Shown piece after piece: positions 40,303 to 50,383 of a DNA stretch of 64,000 bases (position 1 is the first letter of the stretch; each line of letters begins with the position of its first letter). Source of the stretch: Blasia pusilla. Taxonomy: Eukaryota > Marchantiophyta > Marchantiopsida > Blasiales. The notes under the pieces were generated by a model. It saw only the letters and a program-made list of their open reading frames with translations. It ran no database searches and was not told the DNA's origin. Both the position numbers and the translations under genes were made by a program. The stretch is from positions 8,432,001 to 8,496,000 of the forward strand of contig CM114273.1 in assembly GCA_050084515.1 (NCBI GenBank), given 5' to 3'.

Positions 40303-40670
40303 TATCATGACCATACTGATTATGTCGTAGAGTATAGTGTGCTAGTAGAGGCCCTACCTTATGTAGGGCCGTAGTGTCTAGGTAGAGATACGGTTTCATA
40401 CATAGGGTTGGGGGTTACTCCGTTGAGGGTGACTTTTCCAGTAGGGCATGCTCTTAGGTTGGAGGATATTGTGTGGAGTGCACTCAAAGAAAAGTTAGTT
40501 CTTTGAGTTGAACCTGTTGCGTTGGGAATTAGCCTTGGTAGTGAGTAGAGCTCTTGGCTATGGTGGTTTCCGCAAGCTTCGACCTGGATTCTCCCATCGT
40601 GGAGTAGGTTTGGCTCGATTTTATGTGATTCTATACGTGTTTTATGACATTAGGTCTTTCACAGATTTCA
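40303..40670 (+). repeat. 5' LTR-like repeat of the Gypsy element
   Basis: Starts TATCATGACCATACTGATTA and ends ACAGATTTCA. It aligns with 49932-50277 along its full length, with roughly 8 percent differences and two indels (about 27 bases near 40382 and a few near 40550). It lacks the 101-bp segment that flanks the 3' repeat on both sides. No convincing tRNA primer-binding site follows at 40671. Confidence 0.8.
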
Positions 40671-42364
40671 CTCAAAGAACTCGAGTAGATCGATGGTAGC
40701 TTCGATTGTGGATCAGTAGGATCTGGTTAGGGCTGATTGTGTACTTAACCATGGATGTTCGTGGCTTGTGGCCTATGTTGGAGGTGTGAATCTGGTGCGT
40801 GGTTGGTTGGGAAAGAAGCGCCTTGCTGAGAGCTTTCCAACGCGCTTTAGATCGCCAGATTTCGTCAAGGGAGTTGGAAGTTATTAAGGATTGAAGATTC
40901 AGGTTCGTGTTCGACGATTTTCTGATGTGGAGAGTTTGGAGTGCGGAAGCTCTGTTGAAGTTCATCCAGATCGGGTGAGAGGTTCCTATTGCTACTTGTA
41001 TTGTGATCTTATGTGAAGCTATCTGCTAGAGTGTGTGGAGCGTTGCGGATTTCTGTGTGCATGAATCTGGGCAGAAGCGCTATTGGATTTGCGATTCTGG
41101 AGGTGTATGGACAGCAAGTTTGTCTGATTTTAAGCTCGGAGTACAGAGCTAGGTTATAGCTGATTTTTTGTGGAGAGATAGCTATGGTGGCTAATTGAAT
41201 TTTGGTTGAAATAGATTCAATTTTGGTTGAGGATTTGTGGAGTAATTGCTGATCGAAATTTTGCGGACTAGCAAAATTTCGAGCAGATCGGAGGGGCTGG
41301 TCGGTTGGTGACTCGTCCATTGTTGGAGAAGCCTATCCCATTGGGGGCACCTTGGTTGGGCCTCTCTCCACAGCGAAGCATGGCGGAATGGGGCGATAGG
41401 GGCATGCCTCGAGCATTTCTCGACGTTTCGAGGCTTCGAGGCAACTCGTGGTAGTTCGGGGCGAGTGGGCGTGAGAGGCGGAGTAAGGAGCAAGGAGCAA
41501 GCAAGAAATCTTGCTTGCTTGGACGTGAGGAAGTTTTTGCAGGATTTGTGAGTTGAGTGTTGCGTAACTGGTCACCCATCATTCTGCCTGGAAGACGCTT
41601 AACTGCTGAGTTCTTAATTATGCCAATGTACACACTGGTGTAGCTCATTTGGTGGTGTTTGGAGATGTGTTAGGCGCTTTATGCATCTCGGGTTTTTGGT
41701 TGATGGACCTCTAGCGCATAGTATGGTGTAGCCTCTCCATGCAGGTGATATTTTTAGGTGCTGCGAGTGCGACTAGCACGTCATCGACCAGCGGCGAAGT
41801 AGCTATTGTGTTAGAATTGTGTGGTGGATTCTGTGGATTCAGGGGGCGCCACGTGTGGTGGATTGTGTTACCTTGATTTCCATTTGCCATTGGAGGGTTT
41901 TCGTTAGACTTTTTGTGTTTGGATCCCCTCCATCGTTGCTTCTTGCTTGCGCACCCATTGTTAGGGTTGACGGTGATTTCCAGAGTAGTTTTACTCCTGT
42001 GTGCTACCGGTAGTGAGGCTGGAGTGATGACCAGAAGACCGTGGGAGGCTTCCTGTGGTGATGACAAATTAGGTTGCCTACACCCATAGCTAGTAGAGCT
42101 AGAATAGTACAGCGACATCGACGTCACTTGGTTACTTAGTGGTGGTGATTTGGTGGTGGTGCGGCATCGGCGTTGGTCATCACGGAGCTGTCTGGTGGTC
42201 TGGTTGGGGACTGTGGTGCGGACACTGATGGTTTTACATGGAGTGGATTGAGATATTGGCTACCTTTTCCACTTCTAACGGTTGATGAAGAGGAGGACGA
42301 GGGTGTTCCAAACATTGAGTCTTCTACGTTGTTATCGAGTGTTGCAGCTCCATTGATTTGAGAC
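40671..42364 (+). other. Untranslated leader of the Gypsy element
   Basis: A 1.7-kb stretch between the 5' repeat and gag. Open frames on the minus strand (41009-41320, 41268-41648, 41711-42127) show no motif. It may contain packaging and regulatory signals, but none can be identified by eye. Confidence 0.5.
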
Positions 42365-43816
42365 ATGGACATGATATATGGGGCCATGAAGGGCCCACGA
42401 CAATACTCGGGTGCAGTGGGCACCATTGAGTTGGAGGACTTCATTCAGGAGTTTGATACGTGGTGTGATATGCAGATGTTGCGGAACGCCACGTTGTTTA
42501 CATCCTTCTTGGCTTGGAAGGGGTTGTTTTAGCACTTGGAGGGACCACCCATGGACGATTACCATGACTTTAGGAGGGACCATGTTTTTGAGATTGAGGC
42601 ATGGAGACAATATTGGTCTCCAGACTATGTGTCTATTACCCATGGTGGTATTGGTAGTAGTGCTCCTCATCGTCACCACCAAAACTGGCGTTGAGTGGTG
42701 CGAGCATTTGAGCCGGAGTGGGGGTACCCATGGAGGTACGATTGGGGGTACTAGTGGAGGTACTAGTGCTCCACCATCGTTCAGCCCGATTGTAGAGTTC
42801 TTCAAGAGGTTGAAGAAGAACTATGAGGGAGTGAAGACAGAGAAGTTGAGGAGTCTTCAGGAATTTGAGTGAAAGACTGGTGAGAGTCTTCGTGAGGCAT
42901 ACACTCGTATGCGAAGCTTGATTTCACTTACCCAGGGTGTGATTGAGGCTCAGGAAGTCCAGTTTTGGTATGGGATCTTGGACAGAGAGTTGCGCAGCAG
43001 GGTACGTGATGCTACTCTTATGAGTGATGATTCACCTACATTGGCCCATATGTTTGCTCTATCTGAGACGATTGAGCTTAACATGGTGGAGGAGAGAGTG
43101 GCGACATCCGCATTTAGTAGGGATACAACTACTACTTCTCGTGTTCAGTAGTCCACCTCACAGTCTCATAGTAGTGGTGGTAGTGGGGGGTACACACGAT
43201 CTCAGTCAGGTCCTAGAGGGACACTTGTGCAGAGACCACTGCCTTCATTTTCTGGCCCGCAGCAAGGACAATCATGTTGGACATGTGGAGGTGATCATGT
43301 TAGGAGGTTTTGTCCCCAAGAGGATGGGAGACAGACTTTGGAGGATGGGCCTCAGTCGGCCCCAACTTAGTGTGATCATTGCGGGAGACCAGGTCATCCT
43401 CGAGAGCGTTGCTTTGATCTTCATCCAGAGTTGAGATCAGGCCGCGGCCGTGGTGGAGTAGCTCCGAGAGACCAAGGTGGTAGAGGTGGTAGAGGTGGTA
43501 GGGGTGGTAGAGGTGGAACAGTGGTTGGAGAGCCTACGGTGGCTACCCCTACAACTACGACAGAGTCAGCTATGACTACCAGGATTGAGCAGTTGGAGCA
43601 GAGGTTGGCTACTATGGCTGGCATCCAGCATAGAGCAAGTTCGGGAGCAGGGGCTTCCACCTCTTATGGAGGGGATGATCTCTCTTATATGGCAAACAAA
43701 GACGCTGATTTGAGGCATCACCAGTGCGATTCGAGAGGAGCCACTCGAGCGTCAGAGCCACGTGGTTCTACTGTGGAGTTGGACCCACAGAGGGGTGAGG
43801 CTGGGAGGCTAGGCTA
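42365..43816 (+). pseudogene. Gag with two zinc knuckles
   Basis: From ATG at 42365 the sequence reads MDMIYGAMKGPRQYSG, then changes frame near 42700. The retrotransposon capsid region follows: FKRLKKNYEGVKTEKLRSL-EFE, GESLREAYTRMRSLI, FWYGILDRELRSRV. Two CCHC boxes come next, CWTCGGDHVRRFC (C-x2-C-x3-H-x4-C) near 43270 and CDHCGRPGHPRERC (C-x2-C-x4-H-x4-C) near 43372. Then come an Arg-Gly repeat tail (RGGRGGRGG) and a short coiled segment. Gag packages element RNA in cytoplasmic particles. Stops at 42531, 42870, 43149, 43368 and 43815 kill it. Confidence 0.85.
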
Positions 43817-43833
43817 GGCTTCCCCATTCATTC

Positions 43834-44931
43834 TTGTTATCTGAGGTGCTTAGGACTCCATCCATGGTTCCTACGCAGCCTATTGAGCCTACAGTGAGGA
43901 CTAAGGCATCTACATTGCGTGTAGTAGACACGGATGGAGCATATAGTGCAGTATTGCGGATGGCAACTTCAGTGTTGGGATCCCCATTGTTTTCAGCCAC
44001 GGAGCTGATGGCTTTAGGAGTTGACTTAGCTCCTGTATTTCAGCTAGCAGCCACGTTGTGTGAACGTGGAGGTGTTACTACTCGTGTTGAGGTGGATGAG
44101 GGTGTTGCGGTGGAGCGACTCTCTATGTCAGGTGTAGTATTGAGTACCAGTGCTATTTGGCAAGCAGCAACGACGAAGATGGATGCATTACCAGCCCAGC
44201 CAGCCATTGATCGTGAGAGGCTTACACATGGTGTATGTATGTTGGACAACAGCAGTGGAATATTCTGATTGGTGAGTCCTACAAGACAGGTGTATAGACC
44301 AGATAGAGTTTTGTTAGACTCTGGTGCCCAACCTTTGATGTGGGGAAAGGCGGCATGTATTGGTTTGGGTATTCGGAGGTCAAAGCTTGAGCCTTGCCCA
44401 TTCCAGATTCAAACATCACTCGGAGGAGCCAATGATAGGTCTCAATTCATGACACGTGGGAAGTTGTCTGTACAGTTGAGACCAGATCATGCGACTGATA
44501 GCTCTCGGTTGGGAGTACCTGCAGTGGTCACATCAGCCAAGTCGTATGATGTACTAGTAGGAGGAGCAGTATTGTACCTGATGGGTTTTCAGATGGACTA
44601 CTGGACTGAGACAGCGTCTTATAGACCTGGTTGGCCATCCAGGGATGGACGTATGAGCCAGGTTCCTGTGAGATTTATTTACGGGGCTTGACTAGCAGGG
44701 TCTTCCCCAACAGTGTTAGCATCTGTGGCTGGTTTGAGTGGAGTAGTCACTTGGCCAGGAGACTTTTTGGAGGGTAATCTTTCTGCTATGGATTCTCCTA
44801 TGCATGAGGAGGTAGAGGAGGCTTGGTGTGAGGTTGTTATACCTCATGAGGAAGAGGAGGCCCCACGATGGACTCCTACTTCTGGTCCAGTTGGGTTATC
44901 CCCTTTGGATACTACACAAATTGTATGGTAG
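43834..44931 (+). pseudogene. Aspartic protease and linker of the Gypsy polyprotein
   Basis: Frame 1 from here to about 46020 is the pol frame. RVLLDSGAQPLM holds the active-site D-S-G (Asp codon at 44317), and SYDVLVGGAVLYLMGFQMDYW is the conserved region near the C-terminal end of retroviral-type proteases. The 250 residues upstream are poorly conserved. After 44691 an acidic Glu-rich linker (HEEVEEAWCEVVIPHEEEEAP) leads to a TAG at 44929 directly before the methyltransferase. That TAG is shared with the older copy. The protease would cut Gag-Pol. Stops at 44266 and 44689 disrupt it. Confidence 0.75.
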
Positions 44932-46020
44932 TATCCGCCGGAGAGCATTTGTGTGTTAGATCTCTTTGGTGGGATTAGCACTGGTTTGGCTGCAGTGTTG
45001 CAGGCCGGTATTCTTGTGCGGAGATACGTGTATGTGGAGCGAGATGAGATGGCCCAGAGAGTCTCATCCCGACATATGAGTCAGTTGATGTGGAGATATC
45101 CTCAGTTGTTGCCACCATGAGCTATTCGTGGGTACCAACGTGCTTTGCCGTCACACATTGCATTGTTGGGGGTGCAGGACCTTGAGAGGGTTTGTCTTGT
45201 GGATTTGGTGATTGATGGATGGCCATGTCAGGGTCATACACGTGCTAGTCATGGTGAGGGATTACACGACCCTAGGTCTCGATTGTTTTGGGAGATGTTA
45301 CGGATGTTACGACATCTTTAGGTTCATCAGGCACGTGCTCCAACTTACAGTCTGGAGAATGTTCCATTGTTGGGTGACACTCAAACTCGGATGATGACGA
45401 GTGTTCATGAGGTGCGGTCTTGGATTGGACCAGCAGTGTTGTTGGATGCGGCGCGTGTTGGCTCGCGTGCACATTGTCCATGCTTGTAGTGGACAAACTT
45501 GTTGCCTAGGGAGGTTCTACGTTGAGCATATGATGCAGTGCAGCGGGATCCTTGCCTTACAGTGGATAGTATCTTGGATACTGGGCGACTTTCTTAGGTG
45601 GTGAGGGTTATTGATTGATCATCCATGGAAGTGGTGAACCGTGTGGGCCAGCCTAGGATGGCACTACCCTCGTTTGTGAGTTTTCCCTCGTCACATGCCT
45701 ACAGGGAAGGTGGTCTCGGGCTTGTATGGGATTCTCATGTGCGAGAGTTGGTGGAGCCTAACGCTGATGAGAGAGAGCGTGCGATGGGATTTGCTACTAG
45801 TGTGATAGCGGTTGCTTCCATTTCTGAGGCTTCACGATGTCATGTGTTGAGTCACGCCATGGACCTGAATTATTTGACCTAGATTTTGAGTCTTGGTATG
45901 GCCGAGCAGCGTCAACTTTGGACTATGTCTGTGGTTCTTCCACTCCTTGTGATGAGCTCGATGGCTATTGGGACGGTAGAGACATCGGCTGGGGGAGAGG
46001 AGAATAGTATTTTGCATGCG
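44932..46020 (+). pseudogene. DNA (cytosine-5) methyltransferase domain inside the Gypsy polyprotein
   Basis: Canonical C5-methyltransferase motifs occur in order in one frame. VLDLFGGISTGL (44953) is motif I for S-adenosylmethionine, YVYVERDEMAQRV motif II, VIDGWPCQGH (catalytic Cys codon 45226-45228) motif IV, SLENV (Glu at 45355) motif VI, VLLDAARVGSRAH followed by W-T-N motif VIII, and ERAMGFATSV with SEASRCHVLSHAM motifs IX-X. The motif I-to-X order excludes a DRM-type permuted enzyme. Motif VIII-X wording resembles DNMT3 enzymes, while PCQ (not PCN) is like DNMT1 and bacterial enzymes. About 310 residues is the size of a full catalytic domain. Seven in-frame stops (44929, 45118, 45319, 45487, 45526, 45595, 45616) inactivate it. 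It sits between protease and RT. Confidence 0.88.
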
Positions 46021-46144
46021 GAGTAAATGGGATGTAATGGCTGGGCATGTGGAGTTGGTTGCTCATGCTGGTGGATGAGTTATTTGCTCAGATGATGGTG
46101 TAGCTAAGGGTGTACCATCTTGTGAGGGGGTTGCATAGCAGCCA

Positions 46145-47594
46145 ATGGCGTCATCCTCTCCCTCTAGTGTGCCAATGGAGGAGACTTGGGAGCCATTACT
46201 TGGGCCCAAGCTTACGGGAGGTAAGAAACGACGCTTGATACAATTCCTACGTGCTTATAGGAGTTGTTTTGCCTTTAGCATGAAGGAGTTGGGTGCTTTG
46301 GTTGGATCCGGTATACGGATTGATTTGGCGAGTGATATATTATCGCACGACATAGAATTGGGTCTCATAGGCTAGGAATTGAGGAAGGACGATGGTTTAA
46401 TATTGATAGAAGTAAACGAATTTGTAGGTTATGTGACGGAGAAAATATTGAGGATGAAGAGCATGTGTTTGTTACATTTCCAAGGTATGAAGAGATTAGA
46501 CTAGCTCATAAAATAGATGTGGAGAATTTATATTCTTTACTAGAGCTAGTGCCTTATGATTTAGGTTGTTATATTAGGGACGTCATTATTCATCGCTCAA
46601 GTGCTCTAGGCTGTAGCTAGGAGAAGGTCTTTAGGATCTTTTTCTGGATCAGTGAATGAATGACTTGTAATGTGTTTTCAGCCTTTTGACCCTTTGGGTC
46701 CCACACGGGCTTGATCTATTTACCATTTACCATATGCCAATCTTTTGTCGCCCCTACCGATATAGTGATATGGAGAGGGACCTAATTCGGAGTAGGACGG
46801 TAGATCTTTTAGAGGCTGGATTAGTGGAGTTGTCGCATGGAGAGTATGCATCAGCCACTTTCATGCCTACTAAAAAGGATGTGCATGGCAACTACACGGA
46901 TAGGCGGATGTGTGGAGATTACTGTCGTATCAATCGGCAGACCAGACCGATAGGTATGCCATGCCTACATCTGAGGAGATCTTTGATGTGGTGGGACAGG
47001 CAAAGATTTTCAGTACTTTGGATCTTTGGGCATGATATCATCAGTTCCCGATTCGAGAGAGTGACAAGGCCAAGACATCATTTTGGGGTGTCAACTCTCA
47101 TGGCAAGGATTGTTTGTACTAGTGGAAATTCTTACCCTTTGGGTTGAAGAATACACCTGCCGAGTTCCACAGAGTGATGGACAGCAGGGTTGGATTTTGT
47201 TCGGTGTTACATTGATGATATCTTGGTATTTAGTAACACGATGGAGGAGCATCATATATATTTGCAGATTGTGTTTGAGCGGTTGAAAGCTCATGGTCTA
47301 CGTTTGCATCCAGGAAAGTGTAAGTTCTTCCATGAGGAGGTTGAGTATTTGGGTCATGTGATCTATCCAGGTGGTTTGGGAGTTCAGCAAGCAAAGATGG
47401 AAGCTATTGCACTTATTCCTTGGTCAGTAGATGTGAGTAGAGTTTGGGCATTCATGGGATTGGCGAACTACTATCGGAGGTATGTGAAGGGATTTAGTGT
47501 TGTGGCAAAGCCTTTGAACCAATTGCTGAAATCAAATCAGGAGTGGCACTGGGGAGATGATCAAGAGAGAGCTTTTGTGGAGCTTAAGGCCTAG
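46145..47594 (+). pseudogene. Reverse transcriptase of the Gypsy element, split by a LINE
   Basis: The N-terminal part (46145-46336) reads LTGGKKRRLIQFLRAYRSCFAF...GIRIDLASD. The rest resumes at 46734 with MPIFCRPYRYSDMERDLI, then HGEYASATFMPTKKD, DRRMCGDYCRINRQT and, after frame changes, the remaining fingers and palm. CYIDDILVFS (Y at 47208) carries the intact catalytic Asp pair. LHPGKCKFFHEEVEYLGHVI and FMGLANYYRRYVKGF are the conserved thumb and connection. The LINE insertion and at least two frameshifts between 46950 and 47190 break it. Confidence 0.9.
46337..46733 (+). mobile_element. 5'-truncated LINE fragment nested in the Gypsy RT
   Basis: This 397-bp block aligns with 7694-8087 (about 95 percent by eye). 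It holds the LINE C-terminal zinc knuckle (here TFPRYEE replaces the last Cys), the stop, the 3' UTR and the ATTTACC tail. Removing it rejoins the Gypsy codons GAT and ATG in frame (ASD then MPIF), so its limits are exact to within a base or two. The target duplication is at most about 2 bp (AT). Its length is not a multiple of three. Confidence 0.93.
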
Positions 47595-48389
47595 TTGGTG
47601 GCAGCGCCTATCTTGAGGAGACCTATCAGAGGGCGCCCATTTCAGTTACACACCGATTGGAGTAGGTTGGGACTTGGAGCAGTGTTGACACAACATGATG
47701 ATGAGCATATGGAGTTTGTGGTGGCCTATGCAAGTTGTTCGAATAATGCAACGGAGTCGCGCTATAGTTCATATGAGGGAGAGTGATTGGCACTAGTGTG
47801 GGCTGTGGCACACTTTAGGTGTTACTTGTTTGGCATACAGTTTACCCTTGTTACTGATCACTAGCCTCTCAAGTGGTTGATGGAGTCTGACAAGCTTACA
47901 GGGAAGCTTGCACGGTGGGCTCTTATCTTACATGAGGATGACTTCCAGGTGGTACATAGACCTGGAGTTGCCAACCTTGATGCTGATGGGTTGAGTAGAA
48001 ACCCATGTACTAGCCAAGAGGATGCAACTGGTGCTAGATGGCATGGCGAGGTTGATGAGGAGATTGTGCCAGGTTGGCATGCATCTGCCTTTTTATGTTG
48101 GTTAGGGGTGGACTCTAGTATGGAGGACCACATGACATCTTACTCTAGTCAGAGGGTAGATGGTCAGCCTTTAGATCCTAAGGTTGGAGATGGTGGTACG
48201 GATCAGCGTGATATTCATGATGATGCGTTGGTGTTGGAGTTCCTACGGACCAATAGGGTGCAAGACATAGTGAGTGCCAAGGAGCGAGATCGTGTTCTTC
48301 AACGTGCTAAGAGGTATCGATTGGAGGGAACACATATTCTCCGTGTGTGGGAGGATGGTAGAGTACGAGTAGTGCCGCATTTGGCTTAG
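47595..48389 (+). pseudogene. Gypsy RNase H and integrase N-terminal linker
   Basis: The frame follows the RT after a single TAG at 47592. FQLHTDWSRLGLGAVL holds the first RNase H Asp, SSYEGE the Glu, TLVTDH (then a stop) and PLKWLM the second Asp block, and VVHRPGVANLDADGLSRNP the final H and D. The enzyme removes genomic RNA during reverse transcription. The segment 48000-48389 is an acidic, variable linker. Stops at 47784 and about 47862 are single base changes. Confidence 0.87.
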
Positions 48390-49308
48390 AGGAGCGCATT
48401 GTGCGACATGCCCATGAGGAGTTGGACATTTTGGGGTAAAGCGTACGTATAACTTACTCCTTGGTCAGTATTTGTGGCGTGGTATGCATACTCAGGTGCA
48501 GCAGTTGGTGTCACGTTGTATGGTTTGTGACTGGGTGAGAGCATCATTCAATGCCCCTACACCACAGTTACACCCCTTGCCTATTATGGGGTTGGATTAC
48601 CGTTGGAGTGTGGACTTTGCGAGACCGTTACCGTTGACTGTACAACATCATCGATATGTGTTGGTGATGGTGGAGCACTTCTCCAAGTGGATTGAGTTGG
48701 GGGCATTACCTGACAAGGCAAGTGAGGGAACGGCGTATGCGTTTCTTGATAGAGTCTTTAGTCATTTTGGTGCACCAGCTGAAGTGCTGATCGACCAGGG
48801 TACAAAGTTTCAGGGTGAGTTTCACGTCTTGTGTGACAAGGCGTTGATTGATCATCGGACCACGTCTCGAGATCATCCAGAGGCGGATGGTTTGGCTGAG
48901 CGTGTGGTTTAGACGGTGAAGAGGGCATTGCGCAAGTATGGCCTAGAGAAGGGGCATCTTGGAGATTGGGATATTCAGTTTCCATGGTTAGCCATGGGAT
49001 ATAGGTTCAGTCGCCAAGCATCCTTGGCTTCCTTCTCACCTTATGTTCTGTTAAACGGTTGAGATCCAGACTTGCCAGCAGTAATTCGTCGGGAGTCCAT
49101 TAAGGTAGTAAACCTTGACGACCCAGAGATGTGGATGAGAGTGTGTTCCCAGCGGGAAGAGCTCTTTCGGAGAGTTGTGCCACCAACCTTTGAGAATCTT
49201 GCCATTGCTCAACACAGGGATACGTTGCGGTATGCAACCATTCGGGGTGGAGGTTATCGACCATCGATTTGTAGGTTCCATGTGGAGGACTATGTCTATT
49301 TGCAGTAG
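48390..49308 (+). pseudogene. Gypsy integrase
   Basis: The H-H-C-C zinc region is readable across a frameshift near 48390-48470 (HEELDIL, then WRGMHTQVQQLVSRCMVCDW). The DDE core follows: WSVDFARPLP (first Asp), AEVLIDQGTKF (second Asp) and DHPEADGLAERVV (Glu). A GYRFSRQASLASFSPYVLLNG segment and RFHVEDYVYLQ come after, as in chromovirus-like integrases. Stops at 48910, 49060 and 49306 can each be explained by one transition. Integrase inserts element DNA into the genome. Confidence 0.88.
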
Positions 49309-49320
49309 ATTGCACTGACA

Positions 49321-49650
49321 ATGTTGGATGTGACGGCAGGCCGCACTAAATTACGAGTGCGCGAGGTGTTAGCTTCTGGAATTCTCATGTTGGAGGATTG
49401 TGATGGAATTGTTTGGAAGGACCATGTGCGTAATTGTGCACCATGTCATCTTCTAAATGTGGATGGTAATGTTAATCCAAGCTTAGCCATGATACGTGCT
49501 AGCTTGAGCTGTATGTTGCGTGGGTCTGCTGGTAATGCAGCCCATATGTTGGTGTGTGATCGGTGTTCTAGGGGTTGGCACATGATGTGTTTGACTCAAC
49601 GTATGGATGTTGTTCCTACTAGAAGGTGGGTTTGTCCTCGATGTACTTAG
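49321..49650 (+). pseudogene. Integrase C-terminal region ending in a PHD finger
   Basis: After an SH3-like basic segment (TKLRVREVLASGILMLEDC, VWKDHVRNC) the protein ends in a PHD pattern: CMLRGSAGNAAHMLVCDRCSRGW (partial), HMMCL, then WVCPRC at the terminus. The C4-H-C3 spacing fits PHD fingers, with the signature VCDRCSRGWH-x2-CL and a closing W-x-CP-x-C. The second Cys of the first pair is Arg (CGT at 49519; TGT expected), which would weaken one zinc site. PHD fingers read histone tails. Chromoviruses place a chromodomain at this spot, so targeting is the likely job. Confidence 0.8.
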
Positions 49651-49809
49651 GAGGGGTAGATGACTTGATCTTTGGATGATATGGATTACATATGTGCGAC
49701 TAACGATGGGGCAACATAGCAGCCGGCCTTCTGATTCGTGCACCCACGAAGGTGTATAGCATGTAGTAGATGTATAGGGCTACTTGGGAGTTAGAGAGAC
49801 CTAACCGCC

Positions 49810-50383
49810 AGTTAGGGGGGCGAGTTGTGGTACATTTGTGTTTGTGGATACTCTCGTCTATGTTATGTATGGAGGTGAGTATGGTATGTCAGTGATGTAT
49901 GTTGTACGACGATGTGGATTCGCAGGTCAAGTGTCATGACCATACGGATTATGTCGTAGAGTATAGTGTGCTAGTAGAAGCCGTACCTTATGTAGGGCCG
50001 TAGTGTCTAGGTTGGGGGTTACTCTGTTAAGGGTGACTTTTCCAGTAGGGCCCGCTCTTAGGTTGGAGGATATAATGTGGAGTGCACTCAAAGAACAGTT
50101 AGTTCTTTGAGTTGAGCCTGTTGCGTTGGGAGTTAGCCTTGGTAGTGAGTAGAGTTAGCCTTGGCTATGGTGGTTCCCGCAAGCTTCAACCTAGATTCTC
50201 CCATCGTGGAGTGGGTTTGGCTCGATTGTATGTGACTCTATACGTGTTTTATGACAGTAGGTCTTTCACGGATTTCAGTTGTGGTACACTCGTGTTTGTG
50301 GATGCTCTCGTCTATGTTATGTATGTAGGTGAGTATGGTATGTGAGCGATGTATGTTGTATGACGATGTGGATTCGCACGACA
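49810..50383 (+). repeat. Polypurine-like tract and 3' LTR-like repeat with duplicated 101-bp segment
   Basis: A polypurine-like tract (AGTTAGGGGGGCGAG) ends at 49824. The 101-bp segment 49824-49924 (GTTGTGGTACATTTGTGTTT to GATTCGCA) follows, then 49932-50277, which matches the 5' repeat, then 50278-50378, which is nearly the same 101-bp segment again. TGTCATGACC at 49932 and GACA ending at 50383 form TGTC...GACA termini typical of Gypsy LTRs. The preceding polypurine tract instead points to a start at TTGTGG. The two readings conflict, and the arrangement is abnormal either way. Confidence 0.75.

Larger units (their letters stand above)
40303..50383 (+). mobile_element. Ty3/Gypsy retrotransposon carrying a DNA methyltransferase and a PHD finger
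   Basis: The element interrupts Copia RT coding sequence, with the Copia frame readable on both sides. The flanks ACCAT (40298-40302) and ACAT or AACAT (ending 50387) fit a mutated 4-5 bp target duplication. Order on the plus strand: LTR-like repeat, 1.7-kb leader, Gag, aspartic protease, cytosine-5 methyltransferase, RT, RNase H, integrase, PHD finger, polypurine-like AGTTAGGGGGGCGAG (49810-49824), LTR-like repeat. It is about 10.1 kb. It is inactive: stops in every domain, frameshifts, and a LINE insertion at 46337-46733. A second, older copy of the family surrounds the host Copia. Confidence 0.88.

Noticed and set aside
40671-40710. tRNA-Met primer-binding site after the 5' LTR
   Set aside because: Only TGGTA at about 40693 matches the usual start of the plant initiator-Met site, and it is not adjacent to the repeat end.
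44932-46020. Bacterial restriction-modification methyltransferase contamination
   Set aside because: The domain is in frame with a Gypsy protease, followed by RT, and a second decayed copy exists in the same arrangement; motif VIII-X wording is eukaryotic DNMT3-like.
44932-46020. DRM-type (rearranged) methyltransferase
   Set aside because: Motifs run I to X in the ordinary order; DRM enzymes have VI-X before I-V.
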